Shown piece by piece: positions 1-7,336 of a stretch of DNA of 64,000 nucleotides. Location of the stretch: positions 7,120 through 71,119 of the forward strand of contig JBAZWL010000024.1 in assembly GCA_041660405.1 (NCBI GenBank). Direction: 5' to 3'. The stretch is from Taibaiella sp041660405 (GTDB lineage Bacteria; Bacteroidota; Bacteroidia; Chitinophagales; Chitinophagaceae). How positions within the stretch are numbered: position 1 is the stretch's first letter; every line of letters begins with the position of its first letter. Under the pieces are notes generated by a model. It saw only the letters and a list, made by a program, of their open reading frames with translations. It was not told where the DNA came from and did not search any database. Made by a program: the position numbers and the translations under genes.

Positions 1-645
1 GCAAATGCGACAATCCCTAGACACCTAATGTCCTTTGGTGCAGAGATTCAAAAATCGAACCAAAAGAAAATTGATCTTGGCTTCCTACAAAAAAATTTAA
101 GGTATGAACAAGTTGATGGACAAAATTTTATAATTGCCGGCAGAACAAGTAAAGTGAGACTAGATCAAGCTGCATCCGGAGTTCAAAGTGTGGTACCTAT
201 CTTAATTCCAATATTTTCACATAAGATAACATCAGGGCATCGTTCTTTTGTTATAGAAGAACCAGAACTAAATCTTTTTCCTTCGGCGCAATACGAACTG
301 ATCAAGTTATTAGAGTCTTCTCGACAAGATTATGATTATGAAGATTTGGGAACGATTCATACTTATACAACACACAGTCCTTATATTTTATCAACATTAA
401 ATAACCTTCTTTATGCGCGAAAGGTGAAGATAAAAAACTATGGTTCTGTAGATAAAGTGAATAAAGTAAATAAGATTACGAGTAATTCAGAAATTGATCC
501 CGAAATCTTTACTGCATATCAAATTAAGAATGGGAAAGCATATTCAATTTTTAATTCGAAGCTTGGATTAATAAAAGAGAATTTCATAGATGAATCTTCT
601 GATGTTATTTCAGACGACTTCGATAATTTAATGGATTTAATGTAA
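1..645 (+). CDS. AAA/SMC-like ATPase, C-terminal part (cut by window edge)
   Basis: The reading frame is open to base 1, so the N-terminus with the Walker A loop lies outside the window. What remains is the C-terminal half of an ABC/SMC-type AAA ATPase of the AAA_15/AAA_21 kind. It has an ABC-signature-like SGVQS (about 178-192), a Walker B with catalytic acids in FVIEEPELNLFP (about 247-282), and an H-loop THSPYIL (about 370-390). Such ATPases in OLD-, Septu- or retron-type defence modules usually act with a nuclease. The next gene starts inside this stop codon (TAATG), so the two are probably translationally coupled. The family is clear; the specific system is not. Confidence 0.8.
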   Translation, partial: ANATIPRHLMSFGAEIQKSNQKKIDLGFLQKNLRYEQVDGQNFIIAGRTSKVRLDQAASGVQSVVPILIPIFSHKITSGHRSFVIEEPELNLFPSAQYELIKLLESSRQDYDYEDLGTIHTYTTHSPYILSTLNNLLYARKVKIKNYGSVDKVNKVNKITSNSEIDPEIFTAYQIKNGKAYSIFNSKLGLIKENFIDESSDVISDDFDNLMDLM

Positions 646-1169
646 TGATAGATCATTTAAAGAAGTGTTTGGGTGATTGTAAAAAACTCAAAACCAGCTG
701 TGAGCTAAAAACATCTTATGAATATACTAACGTTAAAGGGTTTGGAGTCTTTGATCCGGGTGATAATTTACCTGTCAAAATGGTGAAAGACAACTCAATG
801 TTGCGTGTACAAAATAGAGAAGGGAAAATATTGAATTTTATAAAAACAGATCATTGTTTACTTGCAAATAATGAATCAAAATGTGACTGTATAATTTTTA
901 ATGAACAGGATTTTTATCTGGTTGAAATTAAATGTTGCAAGATAAATCAACGAAAGAACCATCGTAAAGATGCCGTAAAACAACTTGAGAGTACAATAAA
1001 GTTATTATTGAAGCATGAAATAGACTTAAGCAAGTATAATAAGCATGCAATAATTTGTTTTAAGAGAGTAAATACAAAGCCGGTAATGGCCTCATTAAAA
1101 TCTCAATCCGTGCTGTTTAAAGAGAAGTATGGCTTTTCATTAAAAGAGTCTGGATCAATCGAATTCTAA
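645..1169 (+). CDS. Hypothetical protein with PD-(D/E)XK nuclease-like motif
   Basis: A 174-residue protein I cannot assign to a named family. Residues 81-96 read as a PD-(D/E)XK core: Asp81 at the end of one strand, then Glu94-Ile-Lys96 at the end of the next (YLVEIK), followed by a helix carrying Gln113 (VKQLEST), a common fourth motif position. The N-terminal half has several cysteines. The start codon overlaps the ATPase stop by one base, so this is probably the effector or partner of that ATPase. Nuclease activity is inferred from the motif only. The gene is AT-rich, unlike the more GC-rich genes further right. Confidence 0.6.
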   Translation: MIDHLKKCLGDCKKLKTSCELKTSYEYTNVKGFGVFDPGDNLPVKMVKDNSMLRVQNREGKILNFIKTDHCLLANNESKCDCIIFNEQDFYLVEIKCCKINQRKNHRKDAVKQLESTIKLLLKHEIDLSKYNKHAIICFKRVNTKPVMASLKSQSVLFKEKYGFSLKESGSIEF

Positions 1170-1322
1170 TTTGTTTTCTCTCACTACCCCTTTTCGCGCA
1201 GGTGTACGAGGAGGGCCATTGGTGTAGCGGGGTACTCATTTCCCCCAACTATTACAACCCCCATTTTCGTACCTCTTATTAAATAAAACACTCTTATGAG
1301 TGGCTGAAATTGGAAATAACAC

Positions 1323-1766
1323 GTCTAACCCCGTCAGGAAATAGATCAGACCCCGTCCGATAAATAATCAGACCCCGTGGAGGCACGGGATATTACTCCG
1401 TAAAACATAGATTCATACCCCATCAGGCAATACTTCAGACCTCGTCACCCGACGGGGTCAATACCCGTTCGATTGAAGGTCGGATGTGGTATCCCGACGG
1501 GATCAGACCCATACCTATAGTAGGTCAGACCTTCTTCCCCCACGAGGTATCATCTATTTCCAGATGGGGTGAGACCTAGTATATGATGGTGTGACAATTC
1601 GTTGCTGAACGAGGTCTGACCTATTTCCCCACAGGGTATCACTTGGTTTCAGACGGGAGCAAGACTCGTATATGTACGAGGTCTGATCTATTACCGAACG
1701 GTGTCCCATCCCGTTAGCAACAGAGTGTCACCTATTTCCAGATGGGGTAAGATCTGGTTTTGAAGG
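1323..1766. repeat. Degenerate 22-bp tandem repeat array
   Basis: This fills most of the gene-free stretch 1170-1847. About 20 consecutive units of 20-25 bp (mode 22) can be laid out by eye. Most start TCAGACC/TCTGACC/TATCACC and end in a C/G-rich part such as CCCGACGGGG or CCAGATGGGG. Units are strongly diverged and tail to head without spacers. No open frame spans it. Many units hold a small inverted repeat (ACCCCGT against ACGGGGT). Bases 1170-1322 before it show nothing I can name. Confidence 0.7.
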
Positions 1767-1780
1767 TTTTGAACAATAAA

Positions 1781-1812
1781 ACAGGCAGCAGTTAATACTG
1801 CTGCCTGTACAC
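1781..1812 (-). terminator. Intrinsic terminator of the 1848-2372 gene
   Basis: A 12-bp perfect stem (ACAGGCAGCAGT with ACTGCTGCCTGT) with a 4-base loop, followed on the minus strand by TTTTATTGTT. It lies 36 bp downstream of the minus-strand stop at 1848. Confidence 0.85.
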
Positions 1813-1847
1813 TTTTAAGTGCTTAGCTGTTGATTATTAATCTATTA

Positions 1848-2372
1848 CTATGCTGTCGGTGCCTGAGGTACAATATCTTCCTCATCATTATCTTCTTCCT
1901 CTTCTTCCACAGAGCCGCCATATGTTTTGAAGAAGTAAAGCAGATCATTATACTTCGATTCAAAACCGGCCCCGGGTTCGGTATCCATCTTGTATTTAGT
2001 ATACCTGTAATCTATCTTCGAGTTTTGGTAGGCATCGTAGTCATGTGTAATGCGGATGTTGTTCACAATATTGGTGGCCTCCAACATGCGGCTCACAAAT
2101 CCTGCCAGGAACATTCTATCTGTCCAGTCGGCCGCCAGCTCTGCATAATCCACATCAGGGGAGTTCAAGTGTGGTTGGTTAGTGTTGTAGTCCAATACTT
2201 TTTGTACTATCAGTTTGTTTTCTTCCGATACGCTGCCATATTTTTTGCGTTCCTTAGGGCTAAGGTTGCGGGTTTTGCGGGTAAGCACCTGCATAATGGA
2301 AACCCAGGCTTTTTCGATCTGCACTTTTTCCTGTTCGGTAAAGTGGTCGTTGTTCAAATTTGTAATGGGCAT
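1848..2372 (-). CDS. Conserved hypothetical cytoplasmic protein, acidic tail
   Basis: About 174 residues starting MPITNLNNDHF. It resembles a family of short Bacteroidota proteins of unknown function that share the N-terminal pattern TNLxNDHFT and the phrase LSPKERKKYGS (recognised from memory, not searched). The body is helical and polar, with SPDVDYAELAADW in the middle. The C-terminus is a run of Glu/Asp followed by IVPQAPTA. The frame stays open upstream to 2462 and would add a hydrophobic segment (starts at 2429 or 2462), but the family start argues for 2372. No function can be given. Confidence 0.65.
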   Translation of the reverse strand: MPITNLNNDHFTEQEKVQIEKAWVSIMQVLTRKTRNLSPKERKKYGSVSEENKLIVQKVLDYNTNQPHLNSPDVDYAELAADWTDRMFLAGFVSRMLEATNIVNNIRITHDYDAYQNSKIDYRYTKYKMDTEPGAGFESKYNDLLYFFKTYGGSVEEEEEDNDEEDIVPQAPTA

Positions 2373-2507
2373 AGCCGTTTGATTTAAAAAGTTAAATAAT
2401 ACGAAAAGTATAATAACTTTTTTGACCATACAATCCCATAAATATGGGTAGTCGGAAAACATAAGATGGCAATGGGGATTGTTGATCTAGCATATGAGGG
2501 GCCTGGC

Positions 2508-2725
2508 ACAGCCTTGCGCAGATGCCGGATCATACCGGCATGACGCGAGTAGGAAGGTTAGGGTTTAGCATCATTGCGGGCTTGACCCGCAATCTGTATC
2601 GGGCAGTGCACACCTCAGAGATATTTTCACTCCTCATTTTTACAACCCCACTGTCAGAGATATGCGCAGCAATCGAAGGATCTCTTAACGCGTAGAGATC
2701 CTTCGTACCTCAGGATGACAAGGTG
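2508..2725. repeat. Cluster of three palindromic (REP-like) elements
   Basis: The gap 2373-2775 has no gene. It contains three inverted repeats: 2521-2541 (GATGCCGGatcataCCGGCAT), 2576-2590 (GCGGGCTTGACCCGC) and 2674-2705 (CGAAGGATCTC...GAGATCCTTCG). The last continues into ACCTCAGGATGACAAGG. The wording 'CGGCATGACG' and 'CAGGATGACAA' is typical of dispersed intergenic palindromes in many bacterial genomes. The GC-rich content contrasts with its AT-rich neighbours. Confidence 0.6.
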
Positions 2726-2775
2726 GTTGTGTATTCATTGTTTATAGTAAGTTCCTTTCTTCCCGTAGTTACAAA

Positions 2776-3684
2776 CTATGGTACCAGTATATGCAGGAAC
2801 AAATTAATCCCTTCAGGCTCTCTTTCAACTTTAATATTGCCTTCCGCTATACCTGCTTGTATGGCAAGTTGTGTAAGGTGTTCTTCGGAGCGATGGTGCA
2901 AATACCAGTCGCCGAAAAGTTCCATGAAAGCACGCGAAGGATTGTAGTTGCTAAAGTTACCGATGATAACTTCACCACCTGGCTTAGTCCAGCTTACAAA
3001 TTTTCTAAGCATCTTTATGAAAACACTATCATTAAAATAATCGAACAGGCCTGCACTCCAGACTACATCAAATTGTTTGTCTGATTCGTGACGGAATATA
3101 TTCTGCTCTATAAAATTAATCTCTTCGCTATGTGCTTTGTTCAGCTCCTTTGCATAAGCAATAGCGTGCTGATCAGCTTCTATACACACCGTATTTACTT
3201 GTCCTTTATTGATCCCGGAATATAACTCTGCCAGGTCTCTGGCCGGACCGCTGGCTACATTGAGCAGATCGAGTTGTGGTTTTTCCTGAAGCAGGGTTGT
3301 AAGTGTATTGATAAAATAAGTTTTACGGTTACGTACTGCACGGGTAGCAGCACAGCTTTGCCAGAACTTATCCCATTTTTCAAAACGCTTATCTGCTGTC
3401 ACATGTTTGCGGTAAAACTTGTCGATGATCATAAAGTCCCCGGCATAACCATAAGGCCTTGTAATGGAGTGACCATGTATCGTGGCATTCAGACAATCTT
3501 CACCAAAGCTGTTTCGTATCAGTTGTAAGTCTACTTCAAAAATATTACCCGATTTATATTCCTTACTAAATTGATCTGCCATCTGCATAAGCTGCGCATA
3601 CTCATGAGGCTCGGGGCCACCTTTACTTACTATTTTTTGGAACAATTCGACGGGTTGTGCTAATTGGCTTTCAAGAGTTATCAT
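2776..3684 (-). CDS. Class I SAM-dependent methyltransferase
   Basis: A 302-residue protein with a Rossmann methyltransferase fold. The SAM-binding loop is LLNVASGPARDL (about 140-151). The acidic residue ending strand 2 is in CIEADQ (about 167-172), and DVVWSAGLFDYF supplies the motif after it. The N-terminal part carries RPYGYAGDF (76-84), which I associate with proteins annotated as extracellular-factor (3-hydroxypalmitate methyl ester) biosynthesis methyltransferases. That link is from memory and the substrate is unknown. It stands alone on the minus strand. Confidence 0.8.
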   Translation of the reverse strand: MITLESQLAQPVELFQKIVSKGGPEPHEYAQLMQMADQFSKEYKSGNIFEVDLQLIRNSFGEDCLNATIHGHSITRPYGYAGDFMIIDKFYRKHVTADKRFEKWDKFWQSCAATRAVRNRKTYFINTLTTLLQEKPQLDLLNVASGPARDLAELYSGINKGQVNTVCIEADQHAIAYAKELNKAHSEEINFIEQNIFRHESDKQFDVVWSAGLFDYFNDSVFIKMLRKFVSWTKPGGEVIIGNFSNYNPSRAFMELFGDWYLHHRSEEHLTQLAIQAGIAEGNIKVEREPEGINLFLHILVP

Positions 3685-3852
3685 AATCTTTTGTTTTTAG
3701 GTTTTTAGAATGATTATGATGTAAAGATGATGATCAGACAGAAACTTAAAAAGGGTGACTTAACGAAAAGCACAATGGAGTTAACGGAATAAGGGAATTG
3801 GGTATATAGCGTAGTATGATACGCAATATCGCAGAGGGTAATTCTCTACAAA

Positions 3853-3876
3853 AGGCCCGCAGCAATGCGGGCAGCC
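3853..3876 (-). terminator. Hairpin terminator downstream of the GNAT pseudogene
   Basis: Stem GCCCGC...GCGGGC with loop AGCAAT, followed by CTTTTG on the minus strand. It lies about 70 bp past the stop of the 3947 gene. The rest of the gap 3685-3946 shows nothing clear. Confidence 0.6.
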
Positions 3877-3946
3877 ATTATTTATTTACTTAAGAAGTGC
3901 GTGCGCTAGCAGGGCTATAACAGCCTGTTGTTGGCCACTTATGGTT

Positions 3947-4435
3947 CTAATGCTTAAAAACCATATTTAGTGATTTCCAGGTAACTCCCTTTACGTCAAT
4001 AGTAGTGTACTTCTCGGGGACAAGCACGAAACCTACTTTTTCATAACATTTGATTGCCGCAGTATTCCAATCATACACGTTTAATTCTATAGCTGATATT
4101 TCAAGACTGTTGATGGAATAGGAGACCAATGAACTGATTATTTCTTGTCCCAATCCTTTTCCCCTGTAGGTTTCATCCCCGATAAGTATGCGGCATATTT
4201 TTACAGCATTTTCTTTATGCTTATAAATTTCAGCATGCCCGATGGTCTCATTGGAATTGGTATCGATGACTTTAAATGCATAGCGATTACTGTCTTCTAA
4301 GTAAGTGGCTAGCTGCTCTTCTGTTAGCGGATAGGTAAAGATCGACCCTGCAACCTGAACCAATAATTGCTCACTATCTATCCAGGAAATTAATTACTTA
4401 AAATCTGTTTGCTTAAACGGTGCTAATTGTATCAT
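3947..4435 (-). pseudogene. GNAT N-acetyltransferase interrupted by in-frame TAA
   Basis: The frame from ATG at 4435 encodes MIQLAPFKQTDFK, then TAA (4396-4394), then continues in the same frame as LISWIDSEQLL and on through a full GNAT domain to 3947. The expected N-terminus of this acetyltransferase subfamily (…LISW…SEELL…G..F.YPLTEEQL) is therefore split by a single nonsense codon at codon 14. The rest is intact, including the acetyl-CoA loop (YRGKGLGQEI) and the C-terminal NVYDWNTAAIKCYEKVGF. An internal ATG at 4363 could give a 138-residue product lacking the first strand and helix. A point mutation or a sequencing error would both explain it. Confidence 0.75.
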
Positions 4436-4670
4436 TTTTTTATGGGTTTGCTTTAGGTTGTTCTGGTCTGTTCGTTCAAGAGCAGCAACAGTGGTTTGAT
4501 GTCTGTAGTTGTGATTTGAAGAAAGAAAACGTAAAGACGGGCAATATATTTCTTCGCTCAATATTTATTTTCAAAGAAATAGCAGCCAGATATAGTTAAC
4601 GATTCGAAAAATAAAACTAATATTTGTGTTGCCAAATTTCATTCCTTCAAATTTCAAATAGTATATAAAA

Positions 4671-5489
4671 TTGAATTCTTTAAAAAAACAGTTGAATTCT
4701 TTAAAAAGACAAATACATTTTATAGCGTCAATAAGAAGAAAAGTACTGGTTGGTTTTATTTTATGTATTTATTTGTCTTTCATCGTTATTTTTCTCCAAC
4801 CTTTTGATACAAGCCAATTTGAATCGGATTATAAAGTATTACTGCTATCCGGTTATGGTATATTAACTTTTGTTGTGTTTGTTATTCATAGCAGTATTGA
4901 AAATACCTGGTATTTCAGGGCTGATAAAGTTTGGTCGGTACGCTATGAAATCATTTCTACACTACTCTTTTGTTTATTTTCAGGCACAGTACTGTATTTA
5001 TATAATAGATTTATAGTAAATGGAGTAGGTTTAACCCTGGCAACCTATTGGCGTTTTTTAAGTGTTACGGTCACTTACATGCTTCCTGTTTTTGTTCCCC
5101 CAATGCTTTATTTAAGACAGAAATTCGGCGAACGGATTATTCCGCCCGCAAAGAATTCATTTATACTTACCGGAGAAAACAAGAACGAGATCTTAAGAAT
5201 AGAAAAAGAAGAATTATTATTTATCAGAGCTGTAGAAAACTATATTGAGATCTGCTTTATGGATAAAAGCAAAAAGGTCATCTCCAAAACATTCAGGCAA
5301 ACGCTATCCAATGTTTGCGAACAACTGCCTTTTTTAGAAAAATGCCACCGCTCCTATCTGGTCAACATAAGCACTATAAAAGAAATAGCTGGTAATTCAC
5401 AGGGTGCAAAAATCTCTTTTATAGTTGGGGAAAAAGAAATTCCGCTATCGAAAACCTATTATAAGCATATAAAAAATATTGTGTTTTAG
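4671..5489 (+). CDS. Membrane-anchored LytTR transcriptional regulator
   Basis: 272 residues. Four predicted membrane segments lie at about 25-43, 56-74, 90-110 and 125-147. A LytTR DNA-binding domain follows at about 165-272 (EELLFIRAVENYIEI, TLSNVCEQLPFLEKCHRSYLVN). There is no receiver domain, so this is the one-component membrane LytTR type common in Bacteroidota. No ATG is available: the start is TTG at 4671, or a second TTG at 4692. These two TTGs head an imperfect 21-bp direct repeat, so the first seven codons are nearly duplicated. It may control the S41 peptidase gene that follows on the same strand. Confidence 0.8.
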   Translation: MNSLKKQLNSLKRQIHFIASIRRKVLVGFILCIYLSFIVIFLQPFDTSQFESDYKVLLLSGYGILTFVVFVIHSSIENTWYFRADKVWSVRYEIISTLLFCLFSGTVLYLYNRFIVNGVGLTLATYWRFLSVTVTYMLPVFVPPMLYLRQKFGERIIPPAKNSFILTGENKNEILRIEKEELLFIRAVENYIEICFMDKSKKVISKTFRQTLSNVCEQLPFLEKCHRSYLVNISTIKEIAGNSQGAKISFIVGEKEIPLSKTYYKHIKNIVF

Positions 5490-5613
5490 TTTCCAGGAAA
5501 AAAAAGATACGTCAGGCTATCCAGTCGTCAAAAAAAGTATCGTTTCATCACATTTAATTGAATGACAGCGTGTTTCGCATTTACTTTGCAAACTCACTTA
5601 AATCATTCAACGT

Positions 5614-7008
5614 ATGCGGAGCTACACAAAAATGAAATTCATCTTTTTGAATTTTGCATTTATTTTCCTTTTTAATTTTTCTTTTGCCCAAAATAATCCA
5701 TCGCATTTTAAAGGCGAAATGGATTTTGGTAACGGCACCGTAATCTCTACCTTTTGGGATGTCGCTATTACCCAGGATCAGTTTACCATAACTTCTCCCA
5801 AAAATGGCGATGTCCGCATCATGGGTGGTGTTAAGGCAAAATTGGGAAGGCTTTTAGGTAAATTGCCTAAAAAAGGGAGCATCGTAACCATTAAGGGAAC
5901 ACAGAAAAAGGACAGTTTATTTGGGAACACAAACATTCCTGTATTCGGAAAATTAAAGTTTAAGGGAATTGCAAAAAATGAAACACTAAGCGGGCAATTA
6001 CTAAATAATGATGGAATATCCATTGGGACAATCCGTGGGGTGAAGTCTACAGAAGACAAGATCAACTATAACGAGCTCTATCCAAAAATATTAAAAACAA
6101 TACAGGATAATATTTATTCAAAGCACGTTCTGCAAACTAAAGAATGGGCAACATTCGAAAAAGAAATTGAAAAGCTGTGTAATGACGCCCATGACGATAT
6201 TGAATTGTTTTTCGGCTTTAATATGCTCACTCCAAAGCTTCCATTTACCCATTTAACTTTATTAATTGCGCAAGATGCAGCTGACGATGAGGACACGGCA
6301 AGCACTGACAATGGGGAAATAGCAAGCACAAAAAAGTCGGTTGTTTTTGAAGAAAAAAATGGCACTACCGCTTATCTGCAAATTAAAAATTTTACCAGTT
6401 CGACAAATGAATTGGCAGCAGTTTTACCCAAAATAGTAGAAAATGCGGCTTACAAAAATCTTATCATTGATTTACGGGACAATGGAGGCGGAGGCATTAA
6501 TGCCGCTTTTGCGCTAGCAAAATATATTGTAACTGAAGATTTGGAAGTGGGTTATTTTCCAACGAATAAATTACAGTATTCAGGCTATCAACCCGAATTA
6601 TTCAATACACTATCTGAACTTCAGCCCAAAAGCACCAATGAGTTTGGGAATGAGTTAAAAACGACACCCGGCGTTAAACTCATCTTTAAAAAGCCAACCA
6701 ACCGGGTATTCACAGGAAAGATATACGTTTTGACCAATGGTAAGACAGGAAGTACCTGCGAGCCGATTGTCTATGCCCTGAAAAACCGTAAAAAAGCCAC
6801 AATTATAGGTGAAAAAACTGCTGGTGCAATGTTGGCTGCATCTCCTTTCGTTGTATCCGAAAAATATATGTTTATGCTGCCCATTGCCGATTTCTATACG
6901 TATGACGGAATCCGTTTGGATAAAGTTGGCGTGAGTCCTGATATTGAAGTCAAATCAGAAGAAGCTTTAAATAAGGCATTGGAAATTATTAATATCGGTA
7001 AAAATTGA
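5614..7008 (+). CDS. S41 family (C-terminal processing-type) peptidase
   Basis: 464 residues with an N-terminal signal peptide (hydrophobic to about residue 25, ending SFAQ). The first 150 residues are beta-rich and unassigned. The C-terminal half is a peptidase S41 domain: NLIIDLRDNGGGG (about 283-295), a nucleophile region KTGSTCEP (about 380) and a later GEKTAGAML. No PDZ domain is obvious. The usual Lys of the TfGK motif of CtpA enzymes is replaced (TAGAM), so it belongs to the tricorn/IRBP-like side or has altered catalysis. It should be periplasmic or exported. The start could also be the ATG at 5632 (MKFIFLNF). Confidence 0.8.
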   Translation: MRSYTKMKFIFLNFAFIFLFNFSFAQNNPSHFKGEMDFGNGTVISTFWDVAITQDQFTITSPKNGDVRIMGGVKAKLGRLLGKLPKKGSIVTIKGTQKKDSLFGNTNIPVFGKLKFKGIAKNETLSGQLLNNDGISIGTIRGVKSTEDKINYNELYPKILKTIQDNIYSKHVLQTKEWATFEKEIEKLCNDAHDDIELFFGFNMLTPKLPFTHLTLLIAQDAADDEDTASTDNGEIASTKKSVVFEEKNGTTAYLQIKNFTSSTNELAAVLPKIVENAAYKNLIIDLRDNGGGGINAAFALAKYIVTEDLEVGYFPTNKLQYSGYQPELFNTLSELQPKSTNEFGNELKTTPGVKLIFKKPTNRVFTGKIYVLTNGKTGSTCEPIVYALKNRKKATIIGEKTAGAMLAASPFVVSEKYMFMLPIADFYTYDGIRLDKVGVSPDIEVKSEEALNKALEIINIGKN

Positions 7009-7050
7009 TACAACAGCGTTGTAGTTAACGGTGGGTATTTGCAAATATTA

Positions 7051-7081
7051 AAAAGGATCACAACATTGTTGTGATCCTTTT
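7051..7081. terminator. Bidirectional terminator, perfect 15-bp arms
   Basis: AAAAGGATCACAACA paired with TGTTGTGATCCTTTT around a single central base. It sits between the S41 gene (plus) and tRNA-Pro (minus) and has T-runs in both directions, so it can end both transcripts. Confidence 0.85.
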
Positions 7082-7087
7082 CTCTCG

Positions 7088-7161
7088 TCGGGACGACAAG
7101 ATTCGAACTTGCGACCCCATGCACCCCATGCATGTACGCTACCGGGCTGCGCCACGTCCCG
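7088..7161 (-). tRNA. tRNA-Pro (anticodon GGG)
   Basis: Read on the minus strand, the acceptor stem CGGGACG pairs with CGTCCCG, with discriminator A and no encoded CCA. The D arm is GGCGCAGCCCGGTAGCG. The anticodon stem CATGC/GCATG encloses loop ATGGGGT, giving anticodon GGG. The T arm contains GTTCGAATC. Length is 74 nt. It sits in the 328-bp gap 7009-7336 with the terminator on its 3' side. Confidence 0.93.
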
Positions 7162-7265
7162 AACTTATTTTGCTGTTGCTGGTGTTTTCATCAACAACCT
7201 TCAGGCTTTTAGCAGTCATATATTGTTATATTCCTTAAGGGTAATACGCTGTTTTGACCGGGTTG

Positions 7266-7273
7266 CGAAAGTA
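7266..7273 (-). promoter_or_regulatory. -7 box candidate for tRNA-Pro
   Basis: On the minus strand this reads TACTTTCG, a one-mismatch version of the Bacteroidota -7 consensus TAnnTTTG, about 105 bp upstream of the mature tRNA 5' end. No convincing -33 TTG is seen. Confidence 0.35.
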
Positions 7274-7336
7274 AAATAAAATTTTCATTTTTCAGTCAGG
7301 GAAAAAGAAATAATCTTTGCATTCCTAAAGAAATTC

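Noticed and set aside
1323..1766. CRISPR array
   Set aside because: Units are contiguous, diverged from one another and have no unique spacers; no cas genes nearby.
1830..2387. 185-codon plus-strand frame
   Set aside because: Antisense shadow of the minus-strand gene at 1848-2372, which has a family-like sequence and a terminator on the correct side.
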